Source: Pseudomonadota bacterium
GTDB taxonomy: Bacteria; Pseudomonadota; Gammaproteobacteria; Acidiferrobacterales; Acidiferrobacteraceae
NCBI GenBank assembly: GCA_021794275.1
Contig: JAJYRD010000060.1
Coordinates: forward strand, 1 to 64,000
Length of the DNA stretch: 64,000 nucleotides
Direction: 5' to 3'
The position numbers and the translations under genes were made by a program. Numbering within the stretch: the stretch's first letter is position 1; every line of letters starts with the position of its first letter. The notes under the pieces are model-generated. The model did not search any database, was not told the DNA's origin, and saw only the letters and a list, made by a program, of their open reading frames with translations. This document shows, piece after piece, positions 35,231 through 44,376 of this stretch.

Positions 35231-36649
35231 GTGATCAAGAAGCTATTGGTGGCAAACCGCGGGGAGATCGCGGTACGGATAGTCCGGGCCTGCGCCGAGA
35301 TGGGCATAGAATCCGTCGCGGTATACACCGATGCCGACCGGCACGCTCTACACGTCAAAAAGGCGAGCGAGGCCTACAACCTAGGCCCCGATCCGGTCGG
35401 CGGTTACTTGAACGCCCACCGCATCGCGAGTGTCGCCTTGAGTGCGGGTTGTGACGCCGTGCATCCTGGCTACGGATTTTTGTCTGAAAACCCGGAATTG
35501 GCGGAGATATGCATACGACGCGGACTCATTTTCGTAGGCCCGTCTCCGAGCGTCATCCGGCAAATGGGAGACAAAACGCTTGCTCGCAGGGCAGCGATCG
35601 CAGCCGGCCTCCCGGTCGTCCCTGGCAGTGACGGCAACGTCGCAAGCCTCGACTTGGCCATCGAGGCGGCCAAGACCATAGGCTACCCGGTGATGCTCAA
35701 GGCGACCTCAGGTGGAGGTGGACGCGGCATTCGACGCTGTGACTCGGAAAGCGAACTTCGTCGCCAATATGACCGGGTGGTCTCGGAAACGACCAAGGCC
35801 TTCGGCGCGGCAGAGGTTTTTCTGGAGAAGTGTGTCGTCAATCCACGCCATATCGAGGTCCAAATTCTCGGCGACCGCTTCGGCAATGTTGTGCATCTCT
35901 TCGAGCGCGATTGCTCCATCCAGCGACGCCACCAGAAATTGCTCGAGGTCGCGCCCTCGCCGCAGCTCAGTGAGGAAGAACGCGCAGAGGTCTGCGACCT
36001 GGCCGTACGGGCCGCCAAGGCCGTCGGCTATGAAAACGCGGGGACGGTAGAATTCCTGTTCGATCAACAGAAGCGCTTTTATTTCATGGAGATGAATACG
36101 CGTCTCCAGGTCGAGCACACAGTGACCGAGCAGATCACGGGCGTGGACATCGTGCAGGAACAGATCCTGATCGCCGCCGGGAACGCGCTATCCTACGCGC
36201 AGGACGATATCCAGAGGCGCGGGTACGCACTGCAGTTCCGCATCAACGCCGAGGATCCAAAGAACGACTTCCTGCCGAATTTTGGCCGCATCACGCGCTA
36301 CTATTCACCTGGCGGCCCGGGCGTGCGGACCGACGCTGCCATCTACACGGGCTACGAATTTCCGCCCTACTACGACTCGATGTGCGCCAAGCTGACCATA
36401 TGGGCGTTGACCTGGGACAAGGCGCTGGCCCGCGCCCGACGCGCACTCCTGGACATGGGTGTCTCCGGCGTGAAGACGACCATACCCTACCATCTCGAGA
36501 TCCTGCGCACAGCGGAATTTCGCAGTGGACGCTTCAACACCGCCTTCGTCGAGGAGCACCCCGAGCTTAGCAATTACTCGGTTCGACGCCCGACATCGCA
36601 TCTTGCGGCGGCCATCGCCGCCGCGATCGCCGCCCATCATGGGTTATGA
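35231..36649 (+). CDS. pycA: Pyruvate carboxylase subunit A (biotin carboxylase)
   Basis: ATP-grasp enzyme that carboxylates biotin with bicarbonate. Seen: LVANRGEIAVRIVRAC at the start, ATP loop SGGGGRGIR, HIEVQILGD, CSIQRRHQKLLE and EMNTRLQVEHTVTE. At 472 residues it matches the PycA/AccC size. GTG 35231 follows GGGAG by about 7 bases. The next gene encodes the carboxyltransferase plus biotin carrier, so this is the A subunit of a two-subunit anaplerotic pyruvate carboxylase and not the acetyl-CoA carboxylase AccC. Confidence 0.9.
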   Translation: MIKKLLVANRGEIAVRIVRACAEMGIESVAVYTDADRHALHVKKASEAYNLGPDPVGGYLNAHRIASVALSAGCDAVHPGYGFLSENPELAEICIRRGLIFVGPSPSVIRQMGDKTLARRAAIAAGLPVVPGSDGNVASLDLAIEAAKTIGYPVMLKATSGGGGRGIRRCDSESELRRQYDRVVSETTKAFGAAEVFLEKCVVNPRHIEVQILGDRFGNVVHLFERDCSIQRRHQKLLEVAPSPQLSEEERAEVCDLAVRAAKAVGYENAGTVEFLFDQQKRFYFMEMNTRLQVEHTVTEQITGVDIVQEQILIAAGNALSYAQDDIQRRGYALQFRINAEDPKNDFLPNFGRITRYYSPGGPGVRTDAAIYTGYEFPPYYDSMCAKLTIWALTWDKALARARRALLDMGVSGVKTTIPYHLEILRTAEFRSGRFNTAFVEEHPELSNYSVRRPTSHLAAAIAAAIAAHHGL

Positions 36650-36736
36650 GCGCAGGTCCCGCCACATCCACGGCGGTCGAGACGCAACACCGGGCGCCGG
36701 GTATAATCCAGCGTTCATAAAGACAGGTAGATAATC

Positions 36737-38590
36737 GTGCCAAAAACACGCGTACAAATCACGGATGTGGTCCTGCGGGACGCCCATCAATCCCTGATCG
36801 CCACCCGCTTGCGCACGGAGGACATGTTACCAGCGTGTCCGGACCTCGATGCCATCGGCTATTGGTCGCTCGAGGCCTGGGGAGGCGCCACCTTTGACGC
36901 CTGTCTGCGTTATTTGAAAGAGGACCCCTGGGAACGTCTGCGGCTCTTGAAAGCCGCCTTGCCCCGCACCCGCATCCAGATGCTGTTGCGCGGCCAGAAT
37001 CTTCTTGGTTATCGGCACTATTCGGATGATGTCGTTCGCGCCTTCGTGGCCAAGGCCGCGCAAAACGGCGTCGATGTCTTTCGCGTATTCGATGCGATGA
37101 ACGACACCCGCAACCTGCGCGTGGCGATAGAGGCGGTCCTTGAAAGCGGCAAGCATGCTGAAGGCACGCTTTGCTACACGACGAGCCCAGTCCACAACGT
37201 ACCGACCTTCGTAGCCATGGCCCGCGAACTCGAGGCAATGGGCTGCCAGACGATCGCGATCAAGGACATGGCGGGGCTTTTGACACCGACCAAGACCGCG
37301 ACACTCGTCAAGGCCTTGGTGAAGGCCGTAAAAATCCCGTTACATCTGCACTCCCATTCGACCTCGGGTCTTGCTGCCATTTGTCAGTGGAAGGCGATCG
37401 AAAGCGGTTGCTACCTGATCGACACGGCGCTCTCTGCTTTCGGCGAGGGGACGAGCCATCCCCCGACCGAGAGCCTGGTCGCCGCGCTGCGTGGCACCCC
37501 CTACGACACGGGCCTCGATCTCGAGCGCCTCGAGCGGATCAACGCCTATTTCCGCGATGTACGCAAGCGCTACCACCAATTCGAGAGCGATCATACGGGC
37601 GTGGACAGCCGCGTCCACGTCAATCAGGTGCCAGGCGGGATGATCTCGAATCTCGCCAACCAACTAAAGGAGCAAGGCGCCCTGGACCGCATCGACGAGG
37701 TCCTGCTCGAAATTCCTCGCGTGCGCGCCGACCTCGGTTATCCGCCGCTTGTCACGCCAACGTCCCAGATCGTGGGCACGCAGGCTGTTTTGAACGTCCT
37801 TACGGGACAGCGATACAAGAGCATCACAAATGAGGTGAAGCTCTACCTCCAGGGCCGCTATGGCGCGCCCCCTGGAACCGTCGACAGCCGGGTCCGGAGG
37901 ATGGCCATCGGCGGCCAGCCCGTTATCACCCATCGGCCCGCTGACGACATCCCGCCCGAAATGGAGAGATTACGCGCCGAGATCGGTGATCTTGCGAAGA
38001 GCGAAGAGGATGTCTTGACCTACGCGATGTTCCCCGAGGTCGGCCGCCAGTTTCTCGAGGAGCGTGCTGCGGGTACCCTGCAACCCGAAGAGCTCTTGCC
38101 GCCCCCCGAGGCGCAGTCGGCCCCCTGCTACCTCGCACCCACCGACTTCAATGTCACCATGCACGGCGAAACCTATAACATCAAGATCCGTGGGGCCGGT
38201 CACAAAAGCGAGGACCGCAGGCCCTTTTACGTCTATGTCGACGGCATGCCAGAGGAAATCATGGTCGAGACCATGGGCATCGTGCCGATCGACGGCGCGG
38301 CTGGCGATTTTCGCGAACCAATGGCGGCGACGGAGACATCGGCCGGAACATCGCGCGGGCGCCCGAAGGCCCGCAAGGCCGGAGATGTCACGAGCGCCAT
38401 GCCAGGGACCGTGGTCGATGTCCTGGTCACCGTAGGCCAGGTCTTGAAGGCCGGCGATCCCGTGCTCGTCATCGAGGCCATGAAAATGGAAAACGAGGTG
38501 CCAGCGCCAGTGCAGGGCACGGTGAAGGCGATCCATGTCAAGAAGGGTGATAGCGTGAACCCCAATGAAGCGCTGGTCGAGATCGGCTAG
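36737..38590 (+). CDS. pycB: Pyruvate carboxylase subunit B (carboxyltransferase and biotin carrier)
   Basis: A 617-residue protein with an HMGL-like carboxyltransferase domain (DVVLRDAHQSLIATRLRTED start, KDMAGLLTP, HLHSHSTSGLA with metal-binding His residues), a conserved PYC/OadA linker domain, and a C-terminal biotinyl domain with K583 in EAMKMENEV. Oxaloacetate decarboxylase alpha has the same architecture, but no oadB or oadG is near and a biotin carboxylase precedes it, so two-subunit pyruvate carboxylase is the better call. Confidence 0.88.
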   Translation: MPKTRVQITDVVLRDAHQSLIATRLRTEDMLPACPDLDAIGYWSLEAWGGATFDACLRYLKEDPWERLRLLKAALPRTRIQMLLRGQNLLGYRHYSDDVVRAFVAKAAQNGVDVFRVFDAMNDTRNLRVAIEAVLESGKHAEGTLCYTTSPVHNVPTFVAMARELEAMGCQTIAIKDMAGLLTPTKTATLVKALVKAVKIPLHLHSHSTSGLAAICQWKAIESGCYLIDTALSAFGEGTSHPPTESLVAALRGTPYDTGLDLERLERINAYFRDVRKRYHQFESDHTGVDSRVHVNQVPGGMISNLANQLKEQGALDRIDEVLLEIPRVRADLGYPPLVTPTSQIVGTQAVLNVLTGQRYKSITNEVKLYLQGRYGAPPGTVDSRVRRMAIGGQPVITHRPADDIPPEMERLRAEIGDLAKSEEDVLTYAMFPEVGRQFLEERAAGTLQPEELLPPPEAQSAPCYLAPTDFNVTMHGETYNIKIRGAGHKSEDRRPFYVYVDGMPEEIMVETMGIVPIDGAAGDFREPMAATETSAGTSRGRPKARKAGDVTSAMPGTVVDVLVTVGQVLKAGDPVLVIEAMKMENEVPAPVQGTVKAIHVKKGDSVNPNEALVEIG

Positions 38591-38593
38591 ACC

Positions 38594-39181
38594 GTGGCCC
38601 CCCAGCAGCGTCTGATCCTGGCCTCCGGTTCACGCTACCGCCACGACCTTTTGGCGCGCCTCAAGATCCCTTTCGAGGTGATGGTTTCGGATACCGATGA
38701 AACCGGCAAGCGCGGCGAAGGCGCACGCGAATTGACCGAACGGCTCGCAATCGCCAAGGCCCAGGCGGTGCGTCCCAAGGTACCGGATGCCCTCATCATA
38801 GGCTCGGACCAGGTCGCCGAATATGACGGCGAGATCGTGGGTAAGCCGGGGGGGTTCGATGAAGCGATGCGCCAACTGCGGCGTATCTCCGGCAAAACCG
38901 CGCGCCTGTACACGGGCCTTGCGCTACTGAACGCGAGGACCGGCCGGATTCAATCCGAAGTGGCGCTGTTCGAGGTCGCTTTTAGGAAGCTTGGCGACGA
39001 GCAGATCGCACGCTACCTTCAAAAGGAGCGTCCCTACGATTGCGCCGGTAGCGTAAAATCCGAGGGGCTTGGCGTGGCCTTGCTTGAACGTTTCCAGGGT
39101 GATGATCCGAACACCCTGATTGGCTTGCCGCTCATCCGCCTCGTGCGCATGCTCGAGGCTGAGGGGCTCGATGTCCTCTAG
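38594..39181 (+). CDS. Maf-family nucleoside triphosphate pyrophosphatase
   Basis: A 195-residue house-cleaning enzyme that hydrolyses non-canonical or modified nucleotides. N-terminal LILASGSRYRHDLL, central GSDQVAEYDGEIVGKP with the catalytic Asp, and YDCAGSVKSEGLGVALLE resemble the YceF branch (acting on m7GTP) more than the dTTP/UTP branch. The GTG at 38594 is three bases after the pycB stop. Confidence 0.87.
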   Translation: MAPQQRLILASGSRYRHDLLARLKIPFEVMVSDTDETGKRGEGARELTERLAIAKAQAVRPKVPDALIIGSDQVAEYDGEIVGKPGGFDEAMRQLRRISGKTARLYTGLALLNARTGRIQSEVALFEVAFRKLGDEQIARYLQKERPYDCAGSVKSEGLGVALLERFQGDDPNTLIGLPLIRLVRMLEAEGLDVL

Positions 39182-39244
39182 ATCCGCGTCAACGTGCCTC
39201 CCGAGGCCCGCAAAGACCGCCGCAGTCATCGTTCCTCCGCCAAC

Positions 39245-40396
39245 TCAACCGGGTGGCTTGTGTATCGACAGGGCCTGGTGCATGCGCCCCAAGGCCTCCT
39301 CAAGCAGCGCACGCCTGCACCCGAAATTCAATCGCACGAAACCTGGCGCCCCGAAGTCCGCGCCATCCGATAGTCCGACCCCCGCCCCCTCGAAAAATCT
39401 CTGCGGATTCTCCACACCGAGACCACGGGCATCTATCCATGCAAGATAGGTCGCCTCGACGGACGCGACCCCGAGGCCCGGCATTGCGCGGACCGCGGCG
39501 ACCAGGGTCTCAGCATTACGCCGCAGGTAATCTATCAAGGCCCGACGCCACGGCTCTCCTTCGCGGTAGGCGGCAAGCGCGGCGGCGAAGCCAAGCACGT
39601 TGATGTCCGGGACTATGCCTTTCATATGCCCTCGAAAGCGCGCGCGCAGGGCCGGGTCCGGGATCACCGCAAATGAAAAGCCAAGCCCAGGCATGTTGAA
39701 AGCCTTGCTCGGGGCCATGAGCGTTATGGTCCGCTGCGCGAGCTCGGGGCCCAAACTACCAATGGAGCGGTGGCGCCGGGATTTGTCGAGCACGAGTCCC
39801 GCATGGATCTCGTCGGCACATATGGTGAGGTCGTGGCGCTCGCAAAAACGCGCCAAGCGTTCCAACTCCTCGGTCTCATACACACGCCCAACCGGATTGT
39901 GCGGGTTGCACAATAAGAAAAGACTGGTGTCCGCCGTGACAGATTCCTCGAGACCGTCCCAGTCGATCGTGTAGCGATCACGGGCAAGCCGTAGAGGCGC
40001 CGTCGCGAGCTTCCGCCCGGCCAGGTTCGGCGCACTAAGGAACGGGGGATAAACCGGTGTGAGGGTGAGCACGACATCACCTGGCGAGCCTGTCGCCCGG
40101 CATGCGAGATTCAGTCCCGTCACGAGACCCGGCAACCAGACAATCCACTCCGGGTGCAGGCCCCAGCCGTTGTGATCCGCGACATAGGCAAGAATCGCAT
40201 CGAGAAGCCCGCGCGGGGCATTGCCGTAACCAAACACGCCATGCGCAACTCGCTCCTGCAAGGCCTGGATGATTGCGGGGGGCGACGCAAAGTCCATGTC
40301 GGCCACCCACAGCGGCAGGATGTCCCGATCCCTATAGCGATCCCATTTGACGCTATCGGTGTTGCGCCGCTCGATTACGGTATCGAAATCGATCAC
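39245..40396 (-). CDS. PatB/MalY-type cystathionine beta-lyase or aminotransferase
   Basis: PLP fold-type I enzyme, 383 residues. The N-terminus FDTVIERRNTDSVKWDRY and LPLWVADMDFASPP, the PLP Lys in MAPSKAFNMPGLG, and FVRLNFGCRRALLEEAL at the end are typical of MalY/PatB C-S lyases. GTG 40396 has GGAGG 7 bases upstream; longer in-frame starts upstream of that site are not family-like. It may release thiol from cystathionine or cysteine conjugates. It stands alone, convergent with the Maf gene. Confidence 0.87.
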   Translation of the reverse strand: MIDFDTVIERRNTDSVKWDRYRDRDILPLWVADMDFASPPAIIQALQERVAHGVFGYGNAPRGLLDAILAYVADHNGWGLHPEWIVWLPGLVTGLNLACRATGSPGDVVLTLTPVYPPFLSAPNLAGRKLATAPLRLARDRYTIDWDGLEESVTADTSLFLLCNPHNPVGRVYETEELERLARFCERHDLTICADEIHAGLVLDKSRRHRSIGSLGPELAQRTITLMAPSKAFNMPGLGFSFAVIPDPALRARFRGHMKGIVPDINVLGFAAALAAYREGEPWRRALIDYLRRNAETLVAAVRAMPGLGVASVEATYLAWIDARGLGVENPQRFFEGAGVGLSDGADFGAPGFVRLNFGCRRALLEEALGRMHQALSIHKPPG

Positions 40397-40803
40397 ACCC
40401 ACTCCTCCGCCCGCATCGGGGCCAGTCACAGAAAACGAAGATCGAGTGCCATTCTGACACAAACGCCCCGTCCGATGTCCGACGTCCGCAACACGCACGC
40501 AGTCCTGATATTCCGCTCCCCGAGGCCGAGCTGAGGACGCCATCCGGTAGCCATTGACCACTCGAGCGGCTCCGTCCGCCTGGTTCCGTCCCAAATTCGT
40601 TCGCCGCGGCCTTGTGCTGTATTGCCGTACTTCGGATTAGGGAAGGAGACGCGGCGTCGCCCTGCTTGCGGACTTGATTCCGGAAACTCCAGTACCTGGC
40701 GCGAACCGTGTCCGACAATCGATACCCATTCCTTAAGGCGGATCATGTGGGCCCCGCCTCAGAGTACGATTCGTCCACCACTGTACACGCAACGAGGCGC
40801 CCT
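40397..40803. other. Divergent intergenic region
   Basis: 407 bases between patB-like (minus) and the transducer-like gene (plus). It must hold both promoters. I see no convincing -35/-10 pair, RNA gene or protein-like frame. Confidence 0.5.
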
Positions 40804-41181
40804 ATGGCGGGTCAGACTATCGGACGAAAAATATGGGCGATTTCCGACGGGCACATCCCTTCCTGGAGTCACGGCCCTGAGCCTGAAATGACAAGCCATG
40901 AGTCGCTCAGCATCCTGAACGCAAGCCCGGTCGTGGCCCACGTTGAGTTGAATGTCTATTTCTCTGATCGCGACCCTGCGGGCCCCTATCGCATAACTGT
41001 GGACCCCTATCGTACGCTCCATGTCCGCTGCAACGACCTGAGCGATCCCGAACCTATCCCCAAGGGCGTTGACTATTCTGTTGTCCTCCAGTCGAACACG
41101 CCGGTTGTCGTGCAACATACGCGCCTCGACTCCCGGCAATCTCAAAACGCCCTGATCAGCACCATAGCGTTCAGTGATTAA
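40804..41181 (+). CDS. Homologue of the Anabaena sensory rhodopsin transducer (ASRT family)
   Basis: A 125-residue soluble protein, the same length as ASRT. The match is long: IGRKIWAISDGHIPSW, GPEPEMTSHESLSILNA, AHVELNVYFSDRDPAGPYR, HVRCNDLSDPEPIPKGVDY, and VVVQHTRLDSRQSQNAL follow the Anabaena protein closely. ASRT forms a beta-sandwich tetramer; family members without rhodopsins have been proposed to bind small molecules such as sugars. ATG 40804 is preceded by GAGG at 7 bases; the longer frame from GTG 40708 has no ribosome site. It is 43 bases upstream of a ThDP enzyme and probably co-transcribed with it. No rhodopsin gene is in the window. Confidence 0.88.
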   Translation: MAGQTIGRKIWAISDGHIPSWSHGPEPEMTSHESLSILNASPVVAHVELNVYFSDRDPAGPYRITVDPYRTLHVRCNDLSDPEPIPKGVDYSVVLQSNTPVVVQHTRLDSRQSQNALISTIAFSD

Positions 41182-41224
41182 TGCAATCCACTTTTCTTTA
41201 TAAATAAGGACAAAAGGAGAAAAC

Positions 41225-43018
41225 ATGGCAGACACAGTGGCTGACTTCATGCTCGCGAGGCTGCGCGAGTGGGGCATATGGCGCTTCTACGGCTATCCCG
41301 GTGATGGAATAAACGGCCTCATAGGTGCCATGGGGCGTGCGGGGAAGGGCCTGGATTTCATACAAACCCGACACGAGGAGCTTGCCGCCTTCATGGCCTG
41401 TGCGCACGCCAAATACACCGGCGAAGTGGGATGTTGCGTGGCGACATCCGGCCCGGGCGCCATCCATCTCCTAAACGGTCTCTACGACGCCAAGCTGGAC
41501 CACCAACCCGTGGTCGCGATCGTAGGTCAGGCGGCAAGCACCGTGATGGGCGGACATTACCAGCAGGAGGTGAACCTCCCTGTGCTATTCGAAGATGTGG
41601 CGAGCGAGTATGTACAGACACTCATGAATCCGGTCCAGGCCCGGCACATCGTCGATCGCGCCGTACGCATCGCGCTCACGGAACGCACCGTCACCTGTAT
41701 CATCGTGCCAAACGATGTTCAGGAGATGCGCGCGGTGAAGAAGCCGCCCCACGCGCACAACACGATACATTCCTCGGTGGGCTTCACGCGCCCCTACGTC
41801 GTTCCAAATGAGCGCGATCTTCGTCATGCTGCCGACATACTGAACCAGGGCGAGCGCGTTGCCATGCTGGTCGGGGCCGGGTGTCTTGCGGCCACCGATG
41901 AGGTCATAGCGGTCGCCGAACGGTTGGGCGCCGGCGTGGCGAAGGCCTTGCTCGGCAAGGCCGCAGTTCCGGACGACTTGCCGTTCGTGACGGGGTCCAT
42001 AGGGCTGCTCGGGACCAAGCCGAGCTTCGAGATGATGGAGGAGTGTGACACGCTCCTCATGGTCGGCTCGAGCTTTCCATATAGCGAATTCCTGCCGCCC
42101 GAGGGCCGGGCCCGCGGCATACAGATTGACATAGATGGCCGCATGCTCGGGATCCGTTATCCCATGGAACTGAACCTCATAGGTGACTCCGCCTCGACCC
42201 TCAAGGCGCTCCTCCCGCTTCTGAAGCCCAAGGGTGACCGCACATGGCGCGACAGGATCGAGCGCAACGTGGCGCAGTGGTGGAAAGTCCTGGAGGGCCG
42301 GGCCTTCAATGAGGCCAATCCCATCAATCCGCAACGCGTTTTCTGGGAACTGTCGCAGCGGCTTCCGAGCAACGCCATCCTAGCCTGTGATTCCGGGTCG
42401 GCGGCAAACTGGTATGCGCGCGACATCAAAATAAAGCGCGGCATGAAGGCCTCGCTGTCCGGGACACTCGCGACCATGGGGCCTGCCATGCCTTACGCGT
42501 TCGCGGCGAAGACCGCGTATCCCGACAGGCCGGTGATCGCCATGGTCGGGGATGGCGCGATGCAGATGAGCGGCAACAACGACCTCATAACGCTTGCGCG
42601 GCACTGGCGGGAATGGTCGGATCCGCGGCTCATCGTCCTCGTCTTGAACAATAGGGACTTGAATCAGGTGACATGGGAGATGCGAGTCTTGACGGGAAAC
42701 CCCAAATACGAGGCCTCGCAGAACCTACCGGTTTTCCCTTACGCCGCGTATGCGGAAATGTTGGGGTTGCGCGGCATCGTGGTCGATCGGACGAGCGCGA
42801 TTGGGCCCGCCTGGGACGAGGCCCTTGCGGCGGATAGGCCGGTCGTCATCGACGCCCACACGGATCCGAACGTTCCGCCTCTGCCCCCCCACATCACATT
42901 CAAACAGGCCAAGAACTTCACCTCGGCGCTGGTCAAGGGGGACGTGGATGCGCTCGGCATCGTGCGTGCCTCGCTCAGCGAGGAATGGGAGGAGCTCGTA
43001 CCCCATGGCCATGACTAG
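41225..43018 (+). CDS. Thiamine diphosphate-dependent enzyme (pyruvate oxidase/acetolactate synthase-like)
   Basis: A 597-residue three-domain ThDP enzyme. The catalytic Glu is in QTRHEELAAFMA (E51 or E52), the middle domain has LVGAGCLAATDEVIAVAERLGAG, and the ThDP site runs from GDGAMQMSGNNDL to LVLNNRDLNQ. It is most like PoxB-type pyruvate:quinone oxidases, but the substrate cannot be fixed from sequence. AAAGGAG lies 6 bases before the ATG. It overlaps the enolase-superfamily gene by 14 bases, so the two probably serve one pathway. Confidence 0.85.
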   Translation: MADTVADFMLARLREWGIWRFYGYPGDGINGLIGAMGRAGKGLDFIQTRHEELAAFMACAHAKYTGEVGCCVATSGPGAIHLLNGLYDAKLDHQPVVAIVGQAASTVMGGHYQQEVNLPVLFEDVASEYVQTLMNPVQARHIVDRAVRIALTERTVTCIIVPNDVQEMRAVKKPPHAHNTIHSSVGFTRPYVVPNERDLRHAADILNQGERVAMLVGAGCLAATDEVIAVAERLGAGVAKALLGKAAVPDDLPFVTGSIGLLGTKPSFEMMEECDTLLMVGSSFPYSEFLPPEGRARGIQIDIDGRMLGIRYPMELNLIGDSASTLKALLPLLKPKGDRTWRDRIERNVAQWWKVLEGRAFNEANPINPQRVFWELSQRLPSNAILACDSGSAANWYARDIKIKRGMKASLSGTLATMGPAMPYAFAAKTAYPDRPVIAMVGDGAMQMSGNNDLITLARHWREWSDPRLIVLVLNNRDLNQVTWEMRVLTGNPKYEASQNLPVFPYAAYAEMLGLRGIVVDRTSAIGPAWDEALAADRPVVIDAHTDPNVPPLPPHITFKQAKNFTSALVKGDVDALGIVRASLSEEWEELVPHGHD

Positions 43019-44123
43019 CATACGCTTGGGCGCCGAAGCCCTCATCAAAAAAACCGAGGCGCGCGTCTACCGCGTGCCGACCGAGACGCCGGAGTCCGAC
43101 GGCACGCTTTCCTGGGATGCGACTGTCTTGGTTCTGGCGCGTGTGCAGGCCGGCGGCCACACCGGGATCGGCTATACCTACAGCGCGAAGGCCGCGGCCG
43201 ACGTCATGGTTGAGCACCTATTTCCCCTGCTTCACGGGCGCGACGCCTTCGACATCCCCGCCGCGTGGCTTGCCATGGCGCAAGCCCTGCGCAACATCGG
43301 CCGCCGCGGTATCGGGGGCGCCGCGCTGTCGGCCGTGGACTGCGCCCTCTGGGACCTCAAAGCACGCATGCTGAACCTGCCGCTTGCCCACCTTCTCGGG
43401 CGCAAGCGCGACTGCGTGCCGGTCTACGGAAGCGGCGGCTTCACGTCCTATTCGCGCGATCAGCTGACCGCCCAGCTCCGGGGATGGGTGGACCAAGGCC
43501 TTCCGGCTGTCAAAATGAAAGTCGGGCGTGCGCCGCGCGAGGATGAGGCGCGCGTAGCCGCAGTACGGGCGGCGATCGGGCCAAGTGCGGGGCTCTTTGT
43601 GGACGCGAACGGTGCCTACGACCGCAAACAGGCCCTGCATTTCGCCTCCGCGTTCGCCACGCAGGGCGTATCCTGGTTCGAGGAACCCGTGTCGAGCGAT
43701 GACCTCGCCGGCCTAAGGCTCGTAGGCGATGAAGGCCCGCCGGGTATGGACATAAGCGCCGGCGAATACATTTACGATCTCTTCGAGGCGCGACGCCTGA
43801 TCGAAGACGCGCGGATCGACACGCTGCAGGCCGATGTCACGCGCTGCGGGGGCATAAGTGAATTTCTCCGTATTGATGCTCTCTGTCAAGCCCATTGCCT
43901 GCCATTGTCATCGCACACGGCGCCCTCCCTCCACCTCCCGGCCTGCGCCTCCTGTGAGCAGATACGCCATATGGAATATTTCCACGATCATGTCCTCATA
44001 GAGCACAGGCTATTCGATGGGGCCGCCAGCCCGCAAGACGGGATGCTCGCTCCAGACATGAGTCGGCCCGGCTTAGGACTGGATCTAAAAGAGGCGGACG
44101 CCCGGGCTTACCTTCTGTCCTGA
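43005..44123 (+). CDS. Enolase-superfamily enzyme, mandelate racemase subgroup
   Basis: A 372-residue TIM-barrel enzyme. The subgroup residues are visible: KMK (K170, K172), metal ligands D200 (VDANGAY), E226 (WFEEP) and E254 (SAGEY), D277, and H304 in SSHTAPSLHL. These are typical of acid-sugar dehydratases and mandelate racemase. The start is taken as ATG 43005, inside the ThDP gene, with GGAGGAG about 10 bases upstream; ATG 43011 is possible. Its coupling with a ThDP enzyme and a putative small-molecule-binding ASRT homologue suggests a sugar-acid or hydroxy-acid catabolic pathway (inference). Confidence 0.85.
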   Translation: MAMTSIRLGAEALIKKTEARVYRVPTETPESDGTLSWDATVLVLARVQAGGHTGIGYTYSAKAAADVMVEHLFPLLHGRDAFDIPAAWLAMAQALRNIGRRGIGGAALSAVDCALWDLKARMLNLPLAHLLGRKRDCVPVYGSGGFTSYSRDQLTAQLRGWVDQGLPAVKMKVGRAPREDEARVAAVRAAIGPSAGLFVDANGAYDRKQALHFASAFATQGVSWFEEPVSSDDLAGLRLVGDEGPPGMDISAGEYIYDLFEARRLIEDARIDTLQADVTRCGGISEFLRIDALCQAHCLPLSSHTAPSLHLPACASCEQIRHMEYFHDHVLIEHRLFDGAASPQDGMLAPDMSRPGLGLDLKEADARAYLLS

Positions 44124-44376
44124 TACCCGTTGGTCACTCCTATCACGCACTCCGGAACACCGTTCCGAGAACGCAGCCAAAGGCCCAGACCGCTCGACCA
44201 GAGGTGAGGGGTCGGTCTGACATGCCACCGCGACCTCGCCCAGGCCTGTCGCGCGTCATGTATGATGCTAACGAAACGCCACTGGCACGGCTCTAGTCCC
44301 ATGACCCGCACTCACCGGTCGGCTACACTCGCCGCGAAGAGGCTCTTGCGCGATTCACCAAAGGAGACGGAATCCG

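Noticed and set aside
36737-38590. Oxaloacetate decarboxylase alpha subunit (sodium pump)
   Set aside because: The architecture fits, but the adjacent biotin carboxylase and the absence of oadB and oadG favour pyruvate carboxylase subunit B.
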